Shown piece after piece: positions 9,642 to 20,237 of a DNA stretch of 64,000 nt. The first letter of the stretch is position 1; every line of letters begins with the position of its first letter. This stretch comes from Pseudomonas sp. MAG733B (GTDB lineage Bacteria > Pseudomonadota > Gammaproteobacteria > Pseudomonadales > Pseudomonadaceae), in NCBI RefSeq assembly GCF_036884845.1, contig NZ_CP145732.1, positions 744,001 through 808,000 on the forward strand. Reading direction: 5' to 3'. The position numbers and the translations under genes are program-made. Under the pieces are notes generated by a model. It was not told the origin of the DNA. It was given only the letters and a program-made list of their open reading frames with translations, and did not search any database.

Positions 9642-10619
9642 TCAGTTGGTGATGAACTTGGCGCTGACGTACGGCGCGTAATCCGGCAGTACGGCTTCGA
9701 CCTTGCCTTGTTCCTTGAGGAACGCGGCGGTGTCGGTGATGGCCTTGGTGGTCGGCGCGCCGAGGGTGACGACTTGATCAGCCGCCAGCGGGTAGACGTT
9801 GCCTTGCAGCAGCAGCGGAATGTCACTGGCCTTGGCGCCGGAGAGCTTCACCAGTTTGTCGACGTTGCTTTGGTTGGCGAGCCAGGCTTCTGGATCTTTG
9901 CGGTAATCGGCGTAGGCATCCAGAGTCACTTTGGCGAACGCGGTGACGATTTCCGGGTGCTTCTCGGCGAAGTCCTTGCGCACGATCCAGGCATCGAAGG
10001 TCGGTGCGCCGAACTTGGCCAGCTCGCCAGAAGTGATCAGCACTTTGCCGTTTTCCTTGGCGACGCCAAGCGCCGGGTCCCATACGTAAGTGGCGTCGAT
10101 GTCACCGCGTTTCCACGCAGCGATGATTGCCGGTGGGGCGAGGTTGAGCACGGTGACTTTCGACGGATCGATGTTCCAGTGCTTCAGCGCGGCCAGCAGG
10201 CTGTAATGGCCGGTGGAAACGAATGGCACGGCGATTTTCTTGCCGATCAGGTCTTGCGGGGTCTTGATCCCGGAACCATCGCGGGCGACCAAGGCTTCAG
10301 CGGCGCCGATCTGGGTGGCGATGAGGAAGGTTTCCACCGGCACTTTGCGGGTAATGGCAGCAGTCAGGGGGCTGGAACCGAGGTAGCCGATCTGCACGTC
10401 GCCGGAAGCGATGGCGGCGATGATGTCGGCACCATTATCGAATTTGCGCCAGCTGATGTCGGCCTTGGTGGCTTTTTCGTAAGCGCCGTCGGCCTGGGCG
10501 ACTTTCGCCGGGTCCACGGTGGTCTGGTAAGCGACAGTGACGTCAGCCGCCTGGGCAAACATACTCGCCGCAGCCAAAGAAGCGGCAGCCAGCAGGCGAA
10601 GAGGGAAAGTCAGTTTCAT
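9642..10619 (-). CDS. tauA: Taurine-binding periplasmic protein TauA
   Basis: 325 residues with an N-terminal signal peptide (hydrophobic stretch LLAAASLAAASMFAQ, cleavage probably after AQA near residue 25) and an SsuA/TauA-type solute-binding fold. It captures taurine in the periplasm for TauBC. It is the first gene of tauABCD. In Pseudomonas such operons are induced by sulfur limitation through CysB-type regulators; a palindrome lies upstream at 10681. Confidence 0.95.
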   Translation of the reverse strand: MKLTFPLRLLAAASLAAASMFAQAADVTVAYQTTVDPAKVAQADGAYEKATKADISWRKFDNGADIIAAIASGDVQIGYLGSSPLTAAITRKVPVETFLIATQIGAAEALVARDGSGIKTPQDLIGKKIAVPFVSTGHYSLLAALKHWNIDPSKVTVLNLAPPAIIAAWKRGDIDATYVWDPALGVAKENGKVLITSGELAKFGAPTFDAWIVRKDFAEKHPEIVTAFAKVTLDAYADYRKDPEAWLANQSNVDKLVKLSGAKASDIPLLLQGNVYPLAADQVVTLGAPTTKAITDTAAFLKEQGKVEAVLPDYAPYVSAKFITN

Positions 10620-10680
10620 CGGGTAGCTCCTTGTCAGGCGACCGAGAGTCGGCGTGAAAGGAGACTAAATGATCTAAGAA

Positions 10681-10705
10681 TTCGAAAATAAATAACTTTT
10701 TCGAA
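10681..10705. promoter_or_regulatory. Palindrome TTCGAAAA-N9-TTTTCGAA upstream of tauA
   Basis: Perfect 8-bp arms lie 62-86 bp upstream of the tauA start, in the only AT-rich stretch of this intergenic region. The position suits an activator or repressor site for the tau operon. No factor can be named from the sequence. Confidence 0.45.
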
Positions 10706-10750
10706 TGAGCTTATGAGCGGAAAATTCTAAGAGCGACCGCTTCGCGGTCA

Positions 10751-10844
10751 ATCGCTAGCAGGCTAGCTCCCACAGGGGTTCAAGGGTGTTCACACAATTG
10801 TGCGAACACTTAAGATCCACTGTGGGAGCTAGCCTGCTAGCGAT
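10751..10844. repeat. REP pair (ATCGCTAGCAGGCTAGCTCCCACA family)
   Basis: Inverted copies separated by a loop that itself contains a near-perfect 24-bp palindrome (GTGTTCACACAATTGTGCGA and onward). It lies between gshA and the tau promoter. Confidence 0.85.
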
Positions 10845-10868
10845 AAGGTCCGCAGGACCCTTCTGAGG

Positions 10869-12467
10869 TTAGTTGCTGATCGCCAGAATGCTCGCCTGAT
10901 ACGACCCGACAAACACATCGAAATCGCCGACTTCGTTCTGTTCCAGCTCAACCTGTTGGGCCAGCGACGAGCGCGCCAGTTCTTCGAACTTCGCCTGCTG
11001 CTCGGCCGGCAACGGCTCGCTGCGGAAAAACTCGGCATGGGCCTGGCTTTGGCGCAGGGAGAACTGGGTAAAACTTTCCTTGTGCTCGGCCATTGCCGCC
11101 AGCACCTGGGCCGATGGCGTCAGGGACGGGTCCTTGACCTTGGCCATCTGTGCGTCCAGCGCCTTGCTGTGGGCATCGCCGCCATGGCTCTGATCCAGCA
11201 ACGCGGCCAATGGCGCGATGTTTTCCAGCAACTGACCGGCCCACTCTTTCAGGTCGACCGGTTGTCCGTCGCGCTGCAGTTGCAGGCCCGGACGACGGCC
11301 TTCCTTGACCACACTGAGGAAGTTCGAGGTCGCATTGCCGCAGCTGGTATTGGTCAGCAGCGGGCTGTCGTTCAAGGCGCAATACAGCAGGAAAGCGTCG
11401 AGGAAACGCGATTCGGTGATGTCGATGCCCATCGGCAGGAACGGGTTGATGTCCAGGCAACGGACTTCGACGTACTGGATGCCGCGGGCCATCAGCGCCT
11501 GGATCGGCCGTTCGCCGGAATAGGTCACGCGTTTCGGGCGGATGTTGGAGTAGTACTCGTTTTCGATCTGCAGGATGTTGGTGTTGAGTTGAACCCACTC
11601 ACCGTCCTTGTGCGTGCCGACTTCGACGTAAGGCGCGTACGGCGTGGCCACCGCTTTGCGCAGGCTGTCGGTGTAGCTGGTCAGATCGTTGTAGCACGGC
11701 GTCAGGCCGGCCTGGGCGTTGCTCTGGTAACCCAGGTCGCTCATGCGCAGGCTGGTGGCGTATGGCAGGTACAGGGTGTCCGGATCCAGTTGTTCCAACT
11801 GGTGCGAACGACCGCGCAGGAAACCGGCGTCCAGCGCTGGCGATGCACCGAACAGGTACATCAGCAGCCAGCTGTAGCGGCGGAAGTTACGGATCAGCGC
11901 GATGTAGGACGACGACTGAAAATCGCGGTCGCTGCCGACGAAGCCTTCGGCCGCCTTCAGCAGTGGCCAGAGCTTTTCCGGCAGGGAAAAGTTGTAGTGA
12001 ATCCCGGCAATGCACTGCATGGTCTTGCCGTAACGCAGGGCCAGGCCCTTGCGGTACACGTACTTGAGCTGCCCGATGTTGGACGTGCCGTAATAGGCGA
12101 TCGGGATGTCTTCCTCGGCCGGCAGCGGACACGGCATCGATGGACTCCACAGATACTCGTTGCCGAGCTTGCTGTAGGCAAAGCGGTGAATGCTGTCCAG
12201 GCTCGCCAGCGTGTCCGCCGGGTCGGGCAGGGCCGGAGTGATGAACTCCAGCAGCGACTCGGAATAGTCGGTGGTGATCTGTTCATTGGTCAGCGCGGAA
12301 CCCAATTCTTCCGGGTGCGGCGTTTGCGCCAGGCGACCTTCGCCAGTCACGCGCAGGCATTCACGTTCGATGCCGTGAAGGCACTGTTCGAGCAGAGAGA
12401 GGTTAGCGCGCTCGCCGAGCAGAGCCAGGCGGCGGTTGAGAAGTTCGCTCAAGTTGGATTCCTTCAC
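10869..12467 (-). CDS. gshA: Glutamate-cysteine ligase
   Basis: First, ATP-dependent step of glutathione synthesis, in the cytoplasm. 532 residues, slightly longer than the 518 of E. coli GshA. Family regions are visible: [10 protein letters not shown] (metal/glutamate site near residue 32), [11 protein letters not shown] and [12 protein letters not shown]. It is monocistronic, with REP palindromes on both sides. Confidence 0.96.
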   Translation of the reverse strand: MKESNLSELLNRRLALLGERANLSLLEQCLHGIERECLRVTGEGRLAQTPHPEELGSALTNEQITTDYSESLLEFITPALPDPADTLASLDSIHRFAYSKLGNEYLWSPSMPCPLPAEEDIPIAYYGTSNIGQLKYVYRKGLALRYGKTMQCIAGIHYNFSLPEKLWPLLKAAEGFVGSDRDFQSSSYIALIRNFRRYSWLLMYLFGASPALDAGFLRGRSHQLEQLDPDTLYLPYATSLRMSDLGYQSNAQAGLTPCYNDLTSYTDSLRKAVATPYAPYVEVGTHKDGEWVQLNTNILQIENEYYSNIRPKRVTYSGERPIQALMARGIQYVEVRCLDINPFLPMGIDITESRFLDAFLLYCALNDSPLLTNTSCGNATSNFLSVVKEGRRPGLQLQRDGQPVDLKEWAGQLLENIAPLAALLDQSHGGDAHSKALDAQMAKVKDPSLTPSAQVLAAMAEHKESFTQFSLRQSQAHAEFFRSEPLPAEQQAKFEELARSSLAQQVELEQNEVGDFDVFVGSYQASILAISN

Positions 12468-12563
12468 GCGTCAGTCGCCCCAATATGGGGGTGGGCAAGA
12501 CGGTCTACAAGGGTGAAGTTAAAACTGGCGTTTTCGCCTGGTTTTGGAACTTGCCGCAATCGA

Positions 12564-12654
12564 TGTGGGAGCGGGCTTGCTCGCGAAGAGGGTGTGTCAG
12601 CCAACAAATAAATTGCCTGACACACCGCCTTCGCGAGCAAGCCCGCTCCCACAG
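12564..12654. repeat. REP pair (TGTGGGAGCGGGCTTGCTCGCGA family)
   Basis: Inverted copies separated by a stem-forming loop (GGTGTGTCAG / CTGACACACC) upstream of gshA. Confidence 0.85.
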
Positions 12655-12710
12655 GAAATTCCGACACGGTGGTCACAACGCCGAAATTAACTCAAATCGA
12701 TGACGACTAG

Positions 12711-13097
12711 CTACAGGACAGCGAACGTGCCTTGTGCTTTTGCGACCAATTTGTCGCCTTGCACTACGTCGGCCTCAACCACCAAGGTGCGGCGGCCAGG
12801 GTGGATCACCCGCGCCGTGCACATCACCTCGCCGTCGGACACGGCGCGGATGTAGTTGATCTTGCACTCGATGGTTGCGCTTTGCTGGTCAAAGCCATGG
12901 GCGCTGGAACAGGCCAGCCCCATGGCAATGTCTACCAGACTGAACAACGCCCCGCCGTGCAGTTTGCCGGCGCGATTGCGCAGCTCCGGCTCCAGCACCA
13001 GGGCGACTTGCGCCACCCCGGTTTCCAGGCTGTGCAGGCGGCAGCCGAGCAGCTTGAAAAAGGCGCTTTCGGTATACCCGGCAGGGATCTCCATCAA
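12711..13097 (-). CDS. PaaI-family acyl-CoA thioesterase
   Basis: 128-residue hotdog-fold thioesterase with the PaaI-type motif [16 protein letters not shown] (about residues 42-57). The substrate is unknown. It starts inside the tex stop codon (ATGA overlap), so it is co-transcribed and translationally coupled with tex. The protein starts with two Met; either could be used. Confidence 0.85.
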   Translation of the reverse strand: MMEIPAGYTESAFFKLLGCRLHSLETGVAQVALVLEPELRNRAGKLHGGALFSLVDIAMGLACSSAHGFDQQSATIECKINYIRAVSDGEVMCTARVIHPGRRTLVVEADVVQGDKLVAKAQGTFAVL

Positions 13098-15418
13098 CGT
13101 TTCTTCAATTGCTTGGCGTTGGCGAACAGCGAAGCCATGGCGTTATTGGCCGGGGCCGCCGCCGTGGTTTCCTTGCGCGGTGCGGTGTTCTGGGACTGGC
13201 GTGGCGCCGAACCCGGACGTGCACCGCGGGCACCGTCGATTTTCTCGCCAGGCGTGTCGCTCATGCGCATCGACAGGCCCACGCGTTTACGCGGAATGTC
13301 GATTTCCATGACCTTCACTTTCACCACGTCACCAGCCTTCACCGCTTCGCGTGGATCCTTGATGAACTTCTCCGAAAGCGCAGAGATGTGCACCAAACCG
13401 TCCTGATGCACGCCAATGTCGACGAATGCGCCGAAGTTGGTCACGTTGGTCACCACGCCTTCGAGGATCATGCCCAGTTGCAGGTCCTTGAGGTCTTCGA
13501 CGCCTTCCTGGAACTCGGCGGTCTTGAACTCGGGGCGCGGGTCACGGCCAGGTTTTTCCAGTTCTTGCAGGATGTCGGTCACGGTTGGCAGACCGAAGGT
13601 TTCGTCGGTGTACTTCTTCGGATCGAGGCGCTTGAGGAACGCGGCGTCGCCGATCAGCGAGCGGATGTCACGATCGGTTTCAGCGGCGATGCGCTGAACC
13701 AACGGATAGGCTTCCGGGTGTACCGCTGACGAGTCCAGCGGGTTTTCGCCGTTCATCACGCGCAAGAAGCCAGCGGCCTGTTCGAAGGTTTTTTCGCCCA
13801 GACGTGCGACTTTTTTCAGCGCAGCGCGGGTTTTGAACGCTCCGTGTTCGTCGCGGTGGCTGACGATGTTCTGCGCCAGTGTTGCGTTGAGGCCGGAGAT
13901 CCGCGCCAGCAGCGCAACGGAAGCGGTGTTCACATCCACGCCGACGGCGTTCACGCAGTCTTCGACCACGGCATCCAGGCCGCGCGCCAGTTTCAGCTGC
14001 GACACGTCGTGCTGGTACTGGCCGACACCGATGGATTTCGGATCGATCTTCACCAGTTCGGCCAGCGGATCTTGCAAGCGGCGGGCAATCGACACGGCGC
14101 CACGGATCGATACGTCGAGGTCCGGGAATTCCTTGGAAGCCAGTTCCGACGCCGAGTAAACCGATGCGCCGGCCTCGGACACCATGACCTTGGTCATCTT
14201 CATGGCTGGGTATTTTTTGATCAGCTCCGCGGCGAGCTTGTCGGTTTCACGGCTGGCGGTGCCGTTGCCGATGGCGATCAGGTCCACCGCGTGCTTGGCG
14301 CACAGGGCGGCGAGGATCGCGAGGGTCTGGTCCCACTTGTTGTGTGGCACGTGCGGGTAAACCGTGGCGTGATCCAGCAGCTTGCCTGTGGAATCGACCA
14401 CCGCCACCTTGCAACCGGTGCGCAGGCCCGGGTCGAGGCCCAGAGTGGCGCGCGGGCCGGCCGGGGCCGACAGCAGCAAGTCATGCAGGTTGTGGGCGAA
14501 TACACTGATCGCCTCGGTTTCCGCGCCGTCGCGCAGTTCGCCCAGCAGATCGGTTTCCAGATGGGTATAGAGCTTGACCTTCCAGGTCCAGCGCACCACC
14601 TCGCCCAGCCATTTGTCGGCGGCGCGGTTCTGGTTCTGAATGCCGAACTGCTGGCCGATCATGGCTTCGCATGGGTGCATGGTGCCCGGCAGCTCATCGC
14701 CGACTTTCAGCGCGGAGCTGAGGATGCCTTCGTTGCGGCCACGGAAAATCGCCAGCGCACGGTGCGAAGGCATGCTTTTCAGCGGTTCGTCGTGTTCGAA
14801 GTAGTCGCGGAATTTAGCGCCTTCCTCTTCCTTGCCGGCGATTACGCGGGCACTGAGAGTGGCTTCCTGCTTGAGATAGTTGCGCAGTTTGTCCAGCAGG
14901 CCTGCGTCTTCGGCGAAGCGCTCCATGAGGATGTACTTGGCGCCTTCGAGGGCAGCCTTCACATCGGCCACGCCTTTTTCGGCGTCGACGAAGCGTGCGG
15001 CTTCAGCGTCTGGCGTCAGGGTCGGGTCGTTGAACAGGCCGTCAGCCAGCTCGCCGAGGCCGGCTTCCAGGGCAATCTGGCCCTTGGTGCGGCGCTTCTG
15101 CTTGTACGGCAGGTACAAGTCTTCGAGGCGAGTCTTGGTGTCGGCGAGCTTGATGTCGCGCTCAAGCTGCGGGGTCAGCTTGCCTTGCTCCTGGATGCTG
15201 GCAAGGATGCTGATGCGCCGTTCGTCGAGTTCTCGCAGGTAGCGCAGACGCTCTTCCAGATGACGCAACTGGATGTCATCGAGGCTGCCGGTGACTTCTT
15301 TCCGGTAACGGGCGATGAAGGGAACGGTAGAGCCTTCATCGAGTAGCGCGACGGCCGCTTCGACCTGTTGTGGGCGTACGCCGAGTTCCTCGGCGATGCG
15401 GCTGTTGATGCTGTCCAT
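13094..15418 (-). CDS. tex: Tex, S1-domain RNA-binding transcription accessory protein
   Basis: Conserved multidomain nucleic-acid-binding protein. The order is an N-terminal Tex domain (from [12 protein letters not shown]), a YqgF/RNase H-like domain ([19 protein letters not shown], about residue 325), helix-hairpin-helix motifs ([14 protein letters not shown]) and a C-terminal S1 domain ([20 protein letters not shown], about 650-720). I chose the ATG at 15418 ([11 protein letters not shown]) because Pseudomonas Tex proteins begin this way. The ATG at 15433 would add five residues. Confidence 0.95.
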   Translation of the reverse strand: MDSINSRIAEELGVRPQQVEAAVALLDEGSTVPFIARYRKEVTGSLDDIQLRHLEERLRYLRELDERRISILASIQEQGKLTPQLERDIKLADTKTRLEDLYLPYKQKRRTKGQIALEAGLGELADGLFNDPTLTPDAEAARFVDAEKGVADVKAALEGAKYILMERFAEDAGLLDKLRNYLKQEATLSARVIAGKEEEGAKFRDYFEHDEPLKSMPSHRALAIFRGRNEGILSSALKVGDELPGTMHPCEAMIGQQFGIQNQNRAADKWLGEVVRWTWKVKLYTHLETDLLGELRDGAETEAISVFAHNLHDLLLSAPAGPRATLGLDPGLRTGCKVAVVDSTGKLLDHATVYPHVPHNKWDQTLAILAALCAKHAVDLIAIGNGTASRETDKLAAELIKKYPAMKMTKVMVSEAGASVYSASELASKEFPDLDVSIRGAVSIARRLQDPLAELVKIDPKSIGVGQYQHDVSQLKLARGLDAVVEDCVNAVGVDVNTASVALLARISGLNATLAQNIVSHRDEHGAFKTRAALKKVARLGEKTFEQAAGFLRVMNGENPLDSSAVHPEAYPLVQRIAAETDRDIRSLIGDAAFLKRLDPKKYTDETFGLPTVTDILQELEKPGRDPRPEFKTAEFQEGVEDLKDLQLGMILEGVVTNVTNFGAFVDIGVHQDGLVHISALSEKFIKDPREAVKAGDVVKVKVMEIDIPRKRVGLSMRMSDTPGEKIDGARGARPGSAPRQSQNTAPRKETTAAAPANNAMASLFANAKQLKKR

Positions 15419-15779
15419 AAAACCACCTGACAAATTGTGAAAGCAGGCTCGCAGGCGCAGAGTTAGGGCCTTGGCGAGTCTGGTTGAGCGGCCTGGCCAG
15501 CGCCGCTGCCTGGGTCAACAGGCATTGCGTTGACCCGTGAAATCGAACAATTACTGCTGACGCTATAAAAATAAATCGCGTCTGTCTGTAGTACCTGTCT
15601 GATGTTGCCTGACACAAAAGGCCGCGCATTATAACCAGCGTTCGGCCATTCAGGGGCATCGCAGGCTGCGGCTTCAATGGCCGGTTTTCTGGCGGTAAAG
15701 GAAAAATCTGCTAACAATGCACACGGTGCGTATAACGGCAGCTACGCCATAATGCGCGCCGAGATCAAAGGAGCATCTA
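15419..15779. other. Divergent intergenic region between tex and ompR
   Basis: 361 bp with no convincing gene. It must hold the promoters of tex (minus) and ompR (plus). A CATAAT hexamer at 15748 is a possible -10 for ompR but lacks a good -35, and a clear Shine-Dalgarno AAAGGAG lies just before the ompR ATG. I see no strong repeat or hairpin. Confidence 0.5.
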
Positions 15780-16520
15780 ATGAGCAGCACTGCAAACATT
15801 GCTGAAGGCGAAAAAATTCTTATTGTTGACGACGATCCGGGCCTTAGCAGCCTGCTGGAGCGTTTTTTCGTCAGCAAGGGCTATCGCGCCCGCGCCGTAC
15901 CGAACACCGAGCAAATGGACCGCCTGCTGGCGCGCGAAGTGTTCAACCTGGTCGTCCTCGACCTGATGCTGCCCGGCGAAGACGGTCTGACCGCCTGCCG
16001 CCGCCTGCGTGGCGCGAACAATCAGATCCCCATCATCATGCTGACCGCCAAGGGCGATGAGCTGAGCCGCATCAAGGGCCTGGAATTGGGCGCCGACGAT
16101 TACCTGGCCAAGCCGTTCAACCCGGATGAGCTGATGGCCCGCGTCAAAGCGGTATTGCGTCGCCAGTCGGCTCCAGTGCCGGGCGCACCGGGCAGCGAAG
16201 ACGAAAGCGTGACCTTCGGCGACTACGAGTTGTCCCTGGCCACCCGCGAACTCAAGCGCGGTGAAGAAGTGCACATGCTCACCACCGGTGAGTTCGCGGT
16301 ACTCAAGGCCCTGGTGATGAACGCCCGTCAGCCACTGACCCGCGACAAACTGATGAACCTGGCCCGTGGCCGCGAGTGGGATGCCCTGGAGCGTTCCATC
16401 GACGTGCAGATTTCCCGTCTGCGCCGGATGATCGAACCTGATCCGTCCAAACCGCGCTACATCCAGACTGTCTGGGGCGTGGGCTACGTGTTCGTGCCGG
16501 ATGGCGCCGCCACAAAGTGA
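15780..16520 (+). CDS. ompR: OmpR response regulator
   Basis: 246 residues: receiver domain with phosphoacceptor Asp61 (VVLDLMLPGEDG), switch Lys in LAKPFNPDEL, then an OmpR/PhoB winged-helix domain (from LSLATRELKRG to YIQTVWGVGYVF). It is the DNA-binding partner of EnvZ, encoded 115 bp downstream. Confidence 0.95.
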   Translation: MSSTANIAEGEKILIVDDDPGLSSLLERFFVSKGYRARAVPNTEQMDRLLAREVFNLVVLDLMLPGEDGLTACRRLRGANNQIPIIMLTAKGDELSRIKGLELGADDYLAKPFNPDELMARVKAVLRRQSAPVPGAPGSEDESVTFGDYELSLATRELKRGEEVHMLTTGEFAVLKALVMNARQPLTRDKLMNLARGREWDALERSIDVQISRLRRMIEPDPSKPRYIQTVWGVGYVFVPDGAATK

Positions 16521-16529
16521 TCGGCGATT

Positions 16530-16617
16530 TGTAGGAGCGGGTCGTGCGGGTGTCAGGTCAGATGGCCTTGCCCGCAGACTCGCGATCCGCAATATGCGAG
16601 CAGCGCTCGCTCCTGCA
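16530..16617. repeat. Degenerate REP remnant between ompR and envZ
   Basis: TGTAGGAGCGGG at the left and GCTCGCTCCTGCA at the right resemble eroded REP arms. They no longer form a full palindrome. Confidence 0.45.
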
Positions 16618-16635
16618 AGTGTGTAACGGTTACCC

Positions 16636-17949
16636 ATGAAAACCCCGGTTTGGTTCCCCCAGAGTTTCTTCTCCCGCACCCTTTGGCTGGTGCTGATTGT
16701 CGTCCTGTTCTCCAAGGCGCTGACCTTGGTTTATCTGTTGATGAACGAGGATGTGCTGGTGGACCGTCAGTACAGCCACGGTGTCGCCCTGACGCTGCGT
16801 GCCTATTGGGCCGCCGACGAGAACAACCGCGACAAGATTGCCGAAGCCGCGACCCTGATACGTGTGGTCGGCGCCGGTGTGCCGGAAGGCGAACAACACT
16901 GGCCGTACAGCGAGATCTATCAGCGGCAGATGCAGGCCGAGTTGGGTGAAGACACCGAAGTCCGATTGCGTATGCACTCACCACCGGCGCTTTGGGTCCG
17001 GGCACCAAGCCTGGGCGATGGTTGGCTGAAAGTGCCGCTTTATCCGCATCCGTTGCGTGGCCAGAAAATCTGGAACGTGCTCGGCTGGTTCCTCGCCATT
17101 GGTTTGCTCTCTACTGCCTCGGCATGGATTTTCGTCAGCCAGCTCAACCAACCCTTGAAGCGCCTGGTGTACGCCGCGCGGCAACTCGGTCAGGGTCGCA
17201 GCGTGCGCCTGCCGATCAGCGATACGCCGAGTGAAATGACCGAGGTTTATCGCGCCTTCAACCAGATGGCCGAGGACGTCGAACAGGCCGGCCGTGAGCG
17301 GGAGTTGATGCTCGCCGGGGTGTCCCATGACCTGCGTACGCCGTTGACCCGTTTGCGGCTGTCCCTGGAATTGATGGGCGATCGCAACGACCTGACGGAC
17401 GACATGGTCCGCGACATCGAGGACATGGACGCGATTCTCGACCAGTTCCTGGCGTTCATTCGCGACGGTCGCGATGAGTCGGTGGAAGAGGTCGACCTGA
17501 GCGATCTGGTCCGCGAAGTGGCCGCGCCGTACAACCAGAACGAAGAGAAAGTGCGCCTGCGCCTGGAGCCTATCCAGCCGTTTCCGTTGCGTCGGGTGTC
17601 GATGAAGCGATTGCTGAACAACTTGATCGGCAACGCGCTGCATCATGCGGGCAGTGGTGTGGAAGTGGCGGCGTATGTCTCCGGTGACACCGCTGCACCC
17701 TACGTGGTGCTCAGCGTCATGGACCGGGGTGCCGGGATTGATCCGTCGGAACTGGAAGCGATCTTCAACCCGTTCACTCGTGGTGACCGTGCGCGGGGCG
17801 GCAAGGGCACCGGGTTGGGGCTGGCGATCGTGAAGCGGATTGCTTCGATGCATGGTGGCAATGTTGAGCTGCGCAACCGTACCGGTGGTGGCCTTGAAGC
17901 GCGGGTGCGATTGCCGTTGGGGTTGATGTTGCCGAGGGATGCGGTTTAA
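16636..17949 (+). CDS. envZ: EnvZ-type osmosensing histidine kinase
   Basis: 437 residues: TM1 (about 14-33), a short periplasmic domain, TM2 (about 148-170), HAMP, a HisKA with His231 (GVSHDLRTPLTRL), and HATPase boxes NLIGNALHHA, DRGAGI and GTGLGLAIV. It phosphorylates OmpR in response to osmolarity or envelope signals. The E. coli paralogue is 450 residues. Confidence 0.94.
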   Translation: MKTPVWFPQSFFSRTLWLVLIVVLFSKALTLVYLLMNEDVLVDRQYSHGVALTLRAYWAADENNRDKIAEAATLIRVVGAGVPEGEQHWPYSEIYQRQMQAELGEDTEVRLRMHSPPALWVRAPSLGDGWLKVPLYPHPLRGQKIWNVLGWFLAIGLLSTASAWIFVSQLNQPLKRLVYAARQLGQGRSVRLPISDTPSEMTEVYRAFNQMAEDVEQAGRERELMLAGVSHDLRTPLTRLRLSLELMGDRNDLTDDMVRDIEDMDAILDQFLAFIRDGRDESVEEVDLSDLVREVAAPYNQNEEKVRLRLEPIQPFPLRRVSMKRLLNNLIGNALHHAGSGVEVAAYVSGDTAAPYVVLSVMDRGAGIDPSELEAIFNPFTRGDRARGGKGTGLGLAIVKRIASMHGGNVELRNRTGGGLEARVRLPLGLMLPRDAV

Positions 17950-17967
17950 GAGTCGTACACAACCCTT

Positions 17968-18058
17968 TGTGGCGAGGGAGCTTGCTCCCGCTGGAGTCCG
18001 GAGGACTCCCATCTTGCGACTGCTACGCAGCCGAGCGGGAGCAAGCTCCCTCGCCACA
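17968..18058. repeat. REP pair (TGTGGCGAGGGAGCTTGCTCCC family)
   Basis: Inverted copies lie between the convergent envZ and rimK genes. The flanks extend the symmetry (ACACAACCC / GGTTGTGT). Confidence 0.85.
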
Positions 18059-18069
18059 GTGGTTGTGTA

Positions 18070-18975
18070 TCAGCCCTTGCCCTTGGTCCGAGTCATATTC
18101 GGCCCACCATTCTTCTCCAGATGCTCAATGATGATCCCCGCCACATTCTTGCCAGTGGTGGTCTCAATCCCCTCAAGCCCCGGCGACGAATTCACTTCCA
18201 TCACCAGCGGTCCGTGATTCGAACGCAGGATATCCACACCCGCCACCGCAAGACCCATGACTTTTGCCGCACGCAATGCGGTCATGCGTTCTTCCGGCGT
18301 GATCTTGATCAGGCTGGCGCTGCCGCCACGATGCAGGTTGGAGCGGAACTCGCCGGGTTTGGCCTGGCGCTTCATCGCCGCAATCACCTTGTCGCCTACC
18401 ACGAAGCAACGAATGTCGGCGCCGCCTGCTTCCTTGATGTACTCCTGAACCATGATGTTCTGCTTGAGGCCCATGAACGCCTCGATCACCGATTCCGCCG
18501 CCGTGGCGGTCTCGCACAGCACCACACCGATGCCTTGGGTGCCTTCCAGCACCTTGATCACCAGTGGCGCACCGTTGACCATTTCGATCAGGTCGGGAAT
18601 GTCGTCCGGCGAGTGGGCAAACCCGGTCACCGGCAAACCGATGCCGCGACGTGAGAGCAATTGCAGCGAGCGAAGTTTGTCCCGCGAACGGGCGATGGCC
18701 ACCGATTCGTTGAGTGGAAAAACCCCCATCATTTCGAACTGGCGCAAGACTGCGCAGCCATAAAACGTGACCGACGCACCGATCCGCGGGATCACGGCGT
18801 CGAAACCTTCCAGCGGCTTGCCGCGATAGTGGATCTGCGGCTTGTGGCTGGCGATGTTCATGTAGGCGCGCAGGGTATCGACCACCACCATTTCATGGCC
18901 GCGTTCGGTACCGGCTTCGACCAGGCGACGGGTGGAATACAGACGCGGGTTCCGCGACAGCACAGCGATCTTCAT
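18070..18975 (-). CDS. rimK: RimK, ribosomal protein S6 glutamate ligase
   Basis: 301-residue ATP-grasp ligase adding glutamates to the C-terminus of S6. ATP-grasp features include [35 protein letters not shown] and [14 protein letters not shown]. Its start overlaps the rimB stop by 4 bp. In Pseudomonas RimK influences translation and is linked to cyclic-di-GMP and the RimB protease. Confidence 0.95.
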   Translation of the reverse strand: MKIAVLSRNPRLYSTRRLVEAGTERGHEMVVVDTLRAYMNIASHKPQIHYRGKPLEGFDAVIPRIGASVTFYGCAVLRQFEMMGVFPLNESVAIARSRDKLRSLQLLSRRGIGLPVTGFAHSPDDIPDLIEMVNGAPLVIKVLEGTQGIGVVLCETATAAESVIEAFMGLKQNIMVQEYIKEAGGADIRCFVVGDKVIAAMKRQAKPGEFRSNLHRGGSASLIKITPEERMTALRAAKVMGLAVAGVDILRSNHGPLVMEVNSSPGLEGIETTTGKNVAGIIIEHLEKNGGPNMTRTKGKG

Positions 18976-19451
18976 GCAACACCTGTGGAGAAGGTAGATA
19001 CCGGGAACACCGGCTTGTCTTGTACATATTTAATGCCCGGATTGACCACCAACTGGCCGTCGATCAAGGCTTTGGAACCGAGTAGCAGGCGATAACGCAT
19101 GGATTTGCGGCAGGCGAGCGTGAACTCGACCCGCCAGACCCGATCACCGAGGGCCAGGGTGGTGCTGATCACGTATCGCACCTGCGCGTGACCGTTAGAG
19201 CTTTTAATGGTTTTGCGTGTCACCAGCGGTGCTTCGCAGCGGCGATGACGCAACTGCACCACCGTGCCCAGGTGCGCGGTGAAGCGCACCCACTGCCCGC
19301 CATCGCGCTCGAACGTCTCGATGTCGGTGGCATGCAGGCTGGAAGTGCTGGCACCGGTGTCGATTTTTGCCCGAAGGCCCGCGACTCCCAAATCAGGGAG
19401 CGCCACCCACTCGCGCAAACCGACAACGGTCAAATGGTCAAATGTCTTCAA
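18972..19451 (-). CDS. rimB: RimB, retropepsin-like zinc protease
   Basis: 159 residues with an aspartic-protease-like motif [16 protein letters not shown] (about 26-41) and [16 protein letters not shown] near the end, typical of the RimB family encoded with rimK. It probably acts on glutamylated S6. The P. fluorescens rimABK operon also has rimA, but no rimA candidate lies between rimB and hslR here. Confidence 0.9.
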   Translation of the reverse strand: MKTFDHLTVVGLREWVALPDLGVAGLRAKIDTGASTSSLHATDIETFERDGGQWVRFTAHLGTVVQLRHRRCEAPLVTRKTIKSSNGHAQVRYVISTTLALGDRVWRVEFTLACRKSMRYRLLLGSKALIDGQLVVNPGIKYVQDKPVFPVSTFSTGVA

Positions 19452-19667
19452 AATTGCTCAACCGGTAGAAACCACGGTGGCCGCAGGCGGCCGAAATCGC
19501 GGTATTCACGCAGAATAATGGGTAAAAGGCGACAGATATCTACGGCCCGGATTTCCAGCCTCCCGGAGGAGGTTATGGAATGTCAGCATTGTAGTCCGGG
19601 ACGGAGAAATTCTTGGCACGACAGAACGGTAGTACAGTTCACAAATATTTCAGAACGAGGAAATCCC

Positions 19668-20072
19668 ATGGCACAAAAAAACGAAGAGGACGACAAAGTC
19701 CGCCTCGATAAATGGTTGTGGGCCGCGCGGTTTTACAAGACCCGAGCCTTGGCCAAAGCGGCGATTGAAAGCGGCAAGGTGCATTGCCGGGGCGAGCGCT
19801 GCAAGCCTGGCAAAGAGCCACGCATCGGCGATGAGTTCGTGCTCCGCACCGGTTTCGAGGAACGCACGGTTGTGGTCCTGGCGCTGTCGATCGTGCGTCG
19901 TGGCGCGCCGGAGGCACAGACGCTGTACGCTGAAACCGAAGCCAGCATCGCCAAGCGCGAAAATGCCGCCGCCGAGCGCAAGGCAGGCGCCCTGGGCGTG
20001 AGCACTGATGGCAAGCCGAGCAAGAAACAGCGGCGCGATCTGTTCAAGTTTCGTGGCAGCAGCAACGAATGA
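19668..20072 (+). CDS. hslR: HslR, S4-domain heat-shock protein 15
   Basis: 134 residues with an S4 RNA-binding domain at the N-terminus (VRLDKWLWAARFYKTRALA) and a basic C-terminal tail, matching E. coli Hsp15 (133 residues), which rescues stalled 50S subunits carrying nascent chains. The frame is open much further upstream, but the ATG at 19668 has a Shine-Dalgarno (AACGAGGAAA) and gives the family length. hslO follows, as in other gammaproteobacteria. Confidence 0.93.
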   Translation: MAQKNEEDDKVRLDKWLWAARFYKTRALAKAAIESGKVHCRGERCKPGKEPRIGDEFVLRTGFEERTVVVLALSIVRRGAPEAQTLYAETEASIAKRENAAAERKAGALGVSTDGKPSKKQRRDLFKFRGSSNE

Positions 20073-20107
20073 TTTGCCCGGTCCGCCGATCGCATCAACC
20101 GGGCAAA
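20073..20107 (+). terminator. Hairpin after hslR
   Basis: 10-bp arms TTTGCCCGGT / ACCGGGCAAA directly follow the hslR stop. No U-run follows, so it may be a weak terminator or an mRNA-stabilising hairpin. Confidence 0.4.
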
Positions 20108-20237
20108 GACTTGTAATTGCGCCTGTTCGTAGCCATATGAGGTAATTCGCCTGCCGTGCGTGTGCCGTTCGTCGTAAAGCGCACACTGCCGCCGGCCTGT
20201 AAGCCATACCTAGTCACCACTTCAGATACCCAGACTT

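Noticed and set aside
10956..12611. 551-codon open frame on the plus strand
   Set aside because: Antisense shadow of gshA.
19188..19667. N-terminal extension of hslR
   Set aside because: It opposes rimB and the family start with a Shine-Dalgarno is at 19668.
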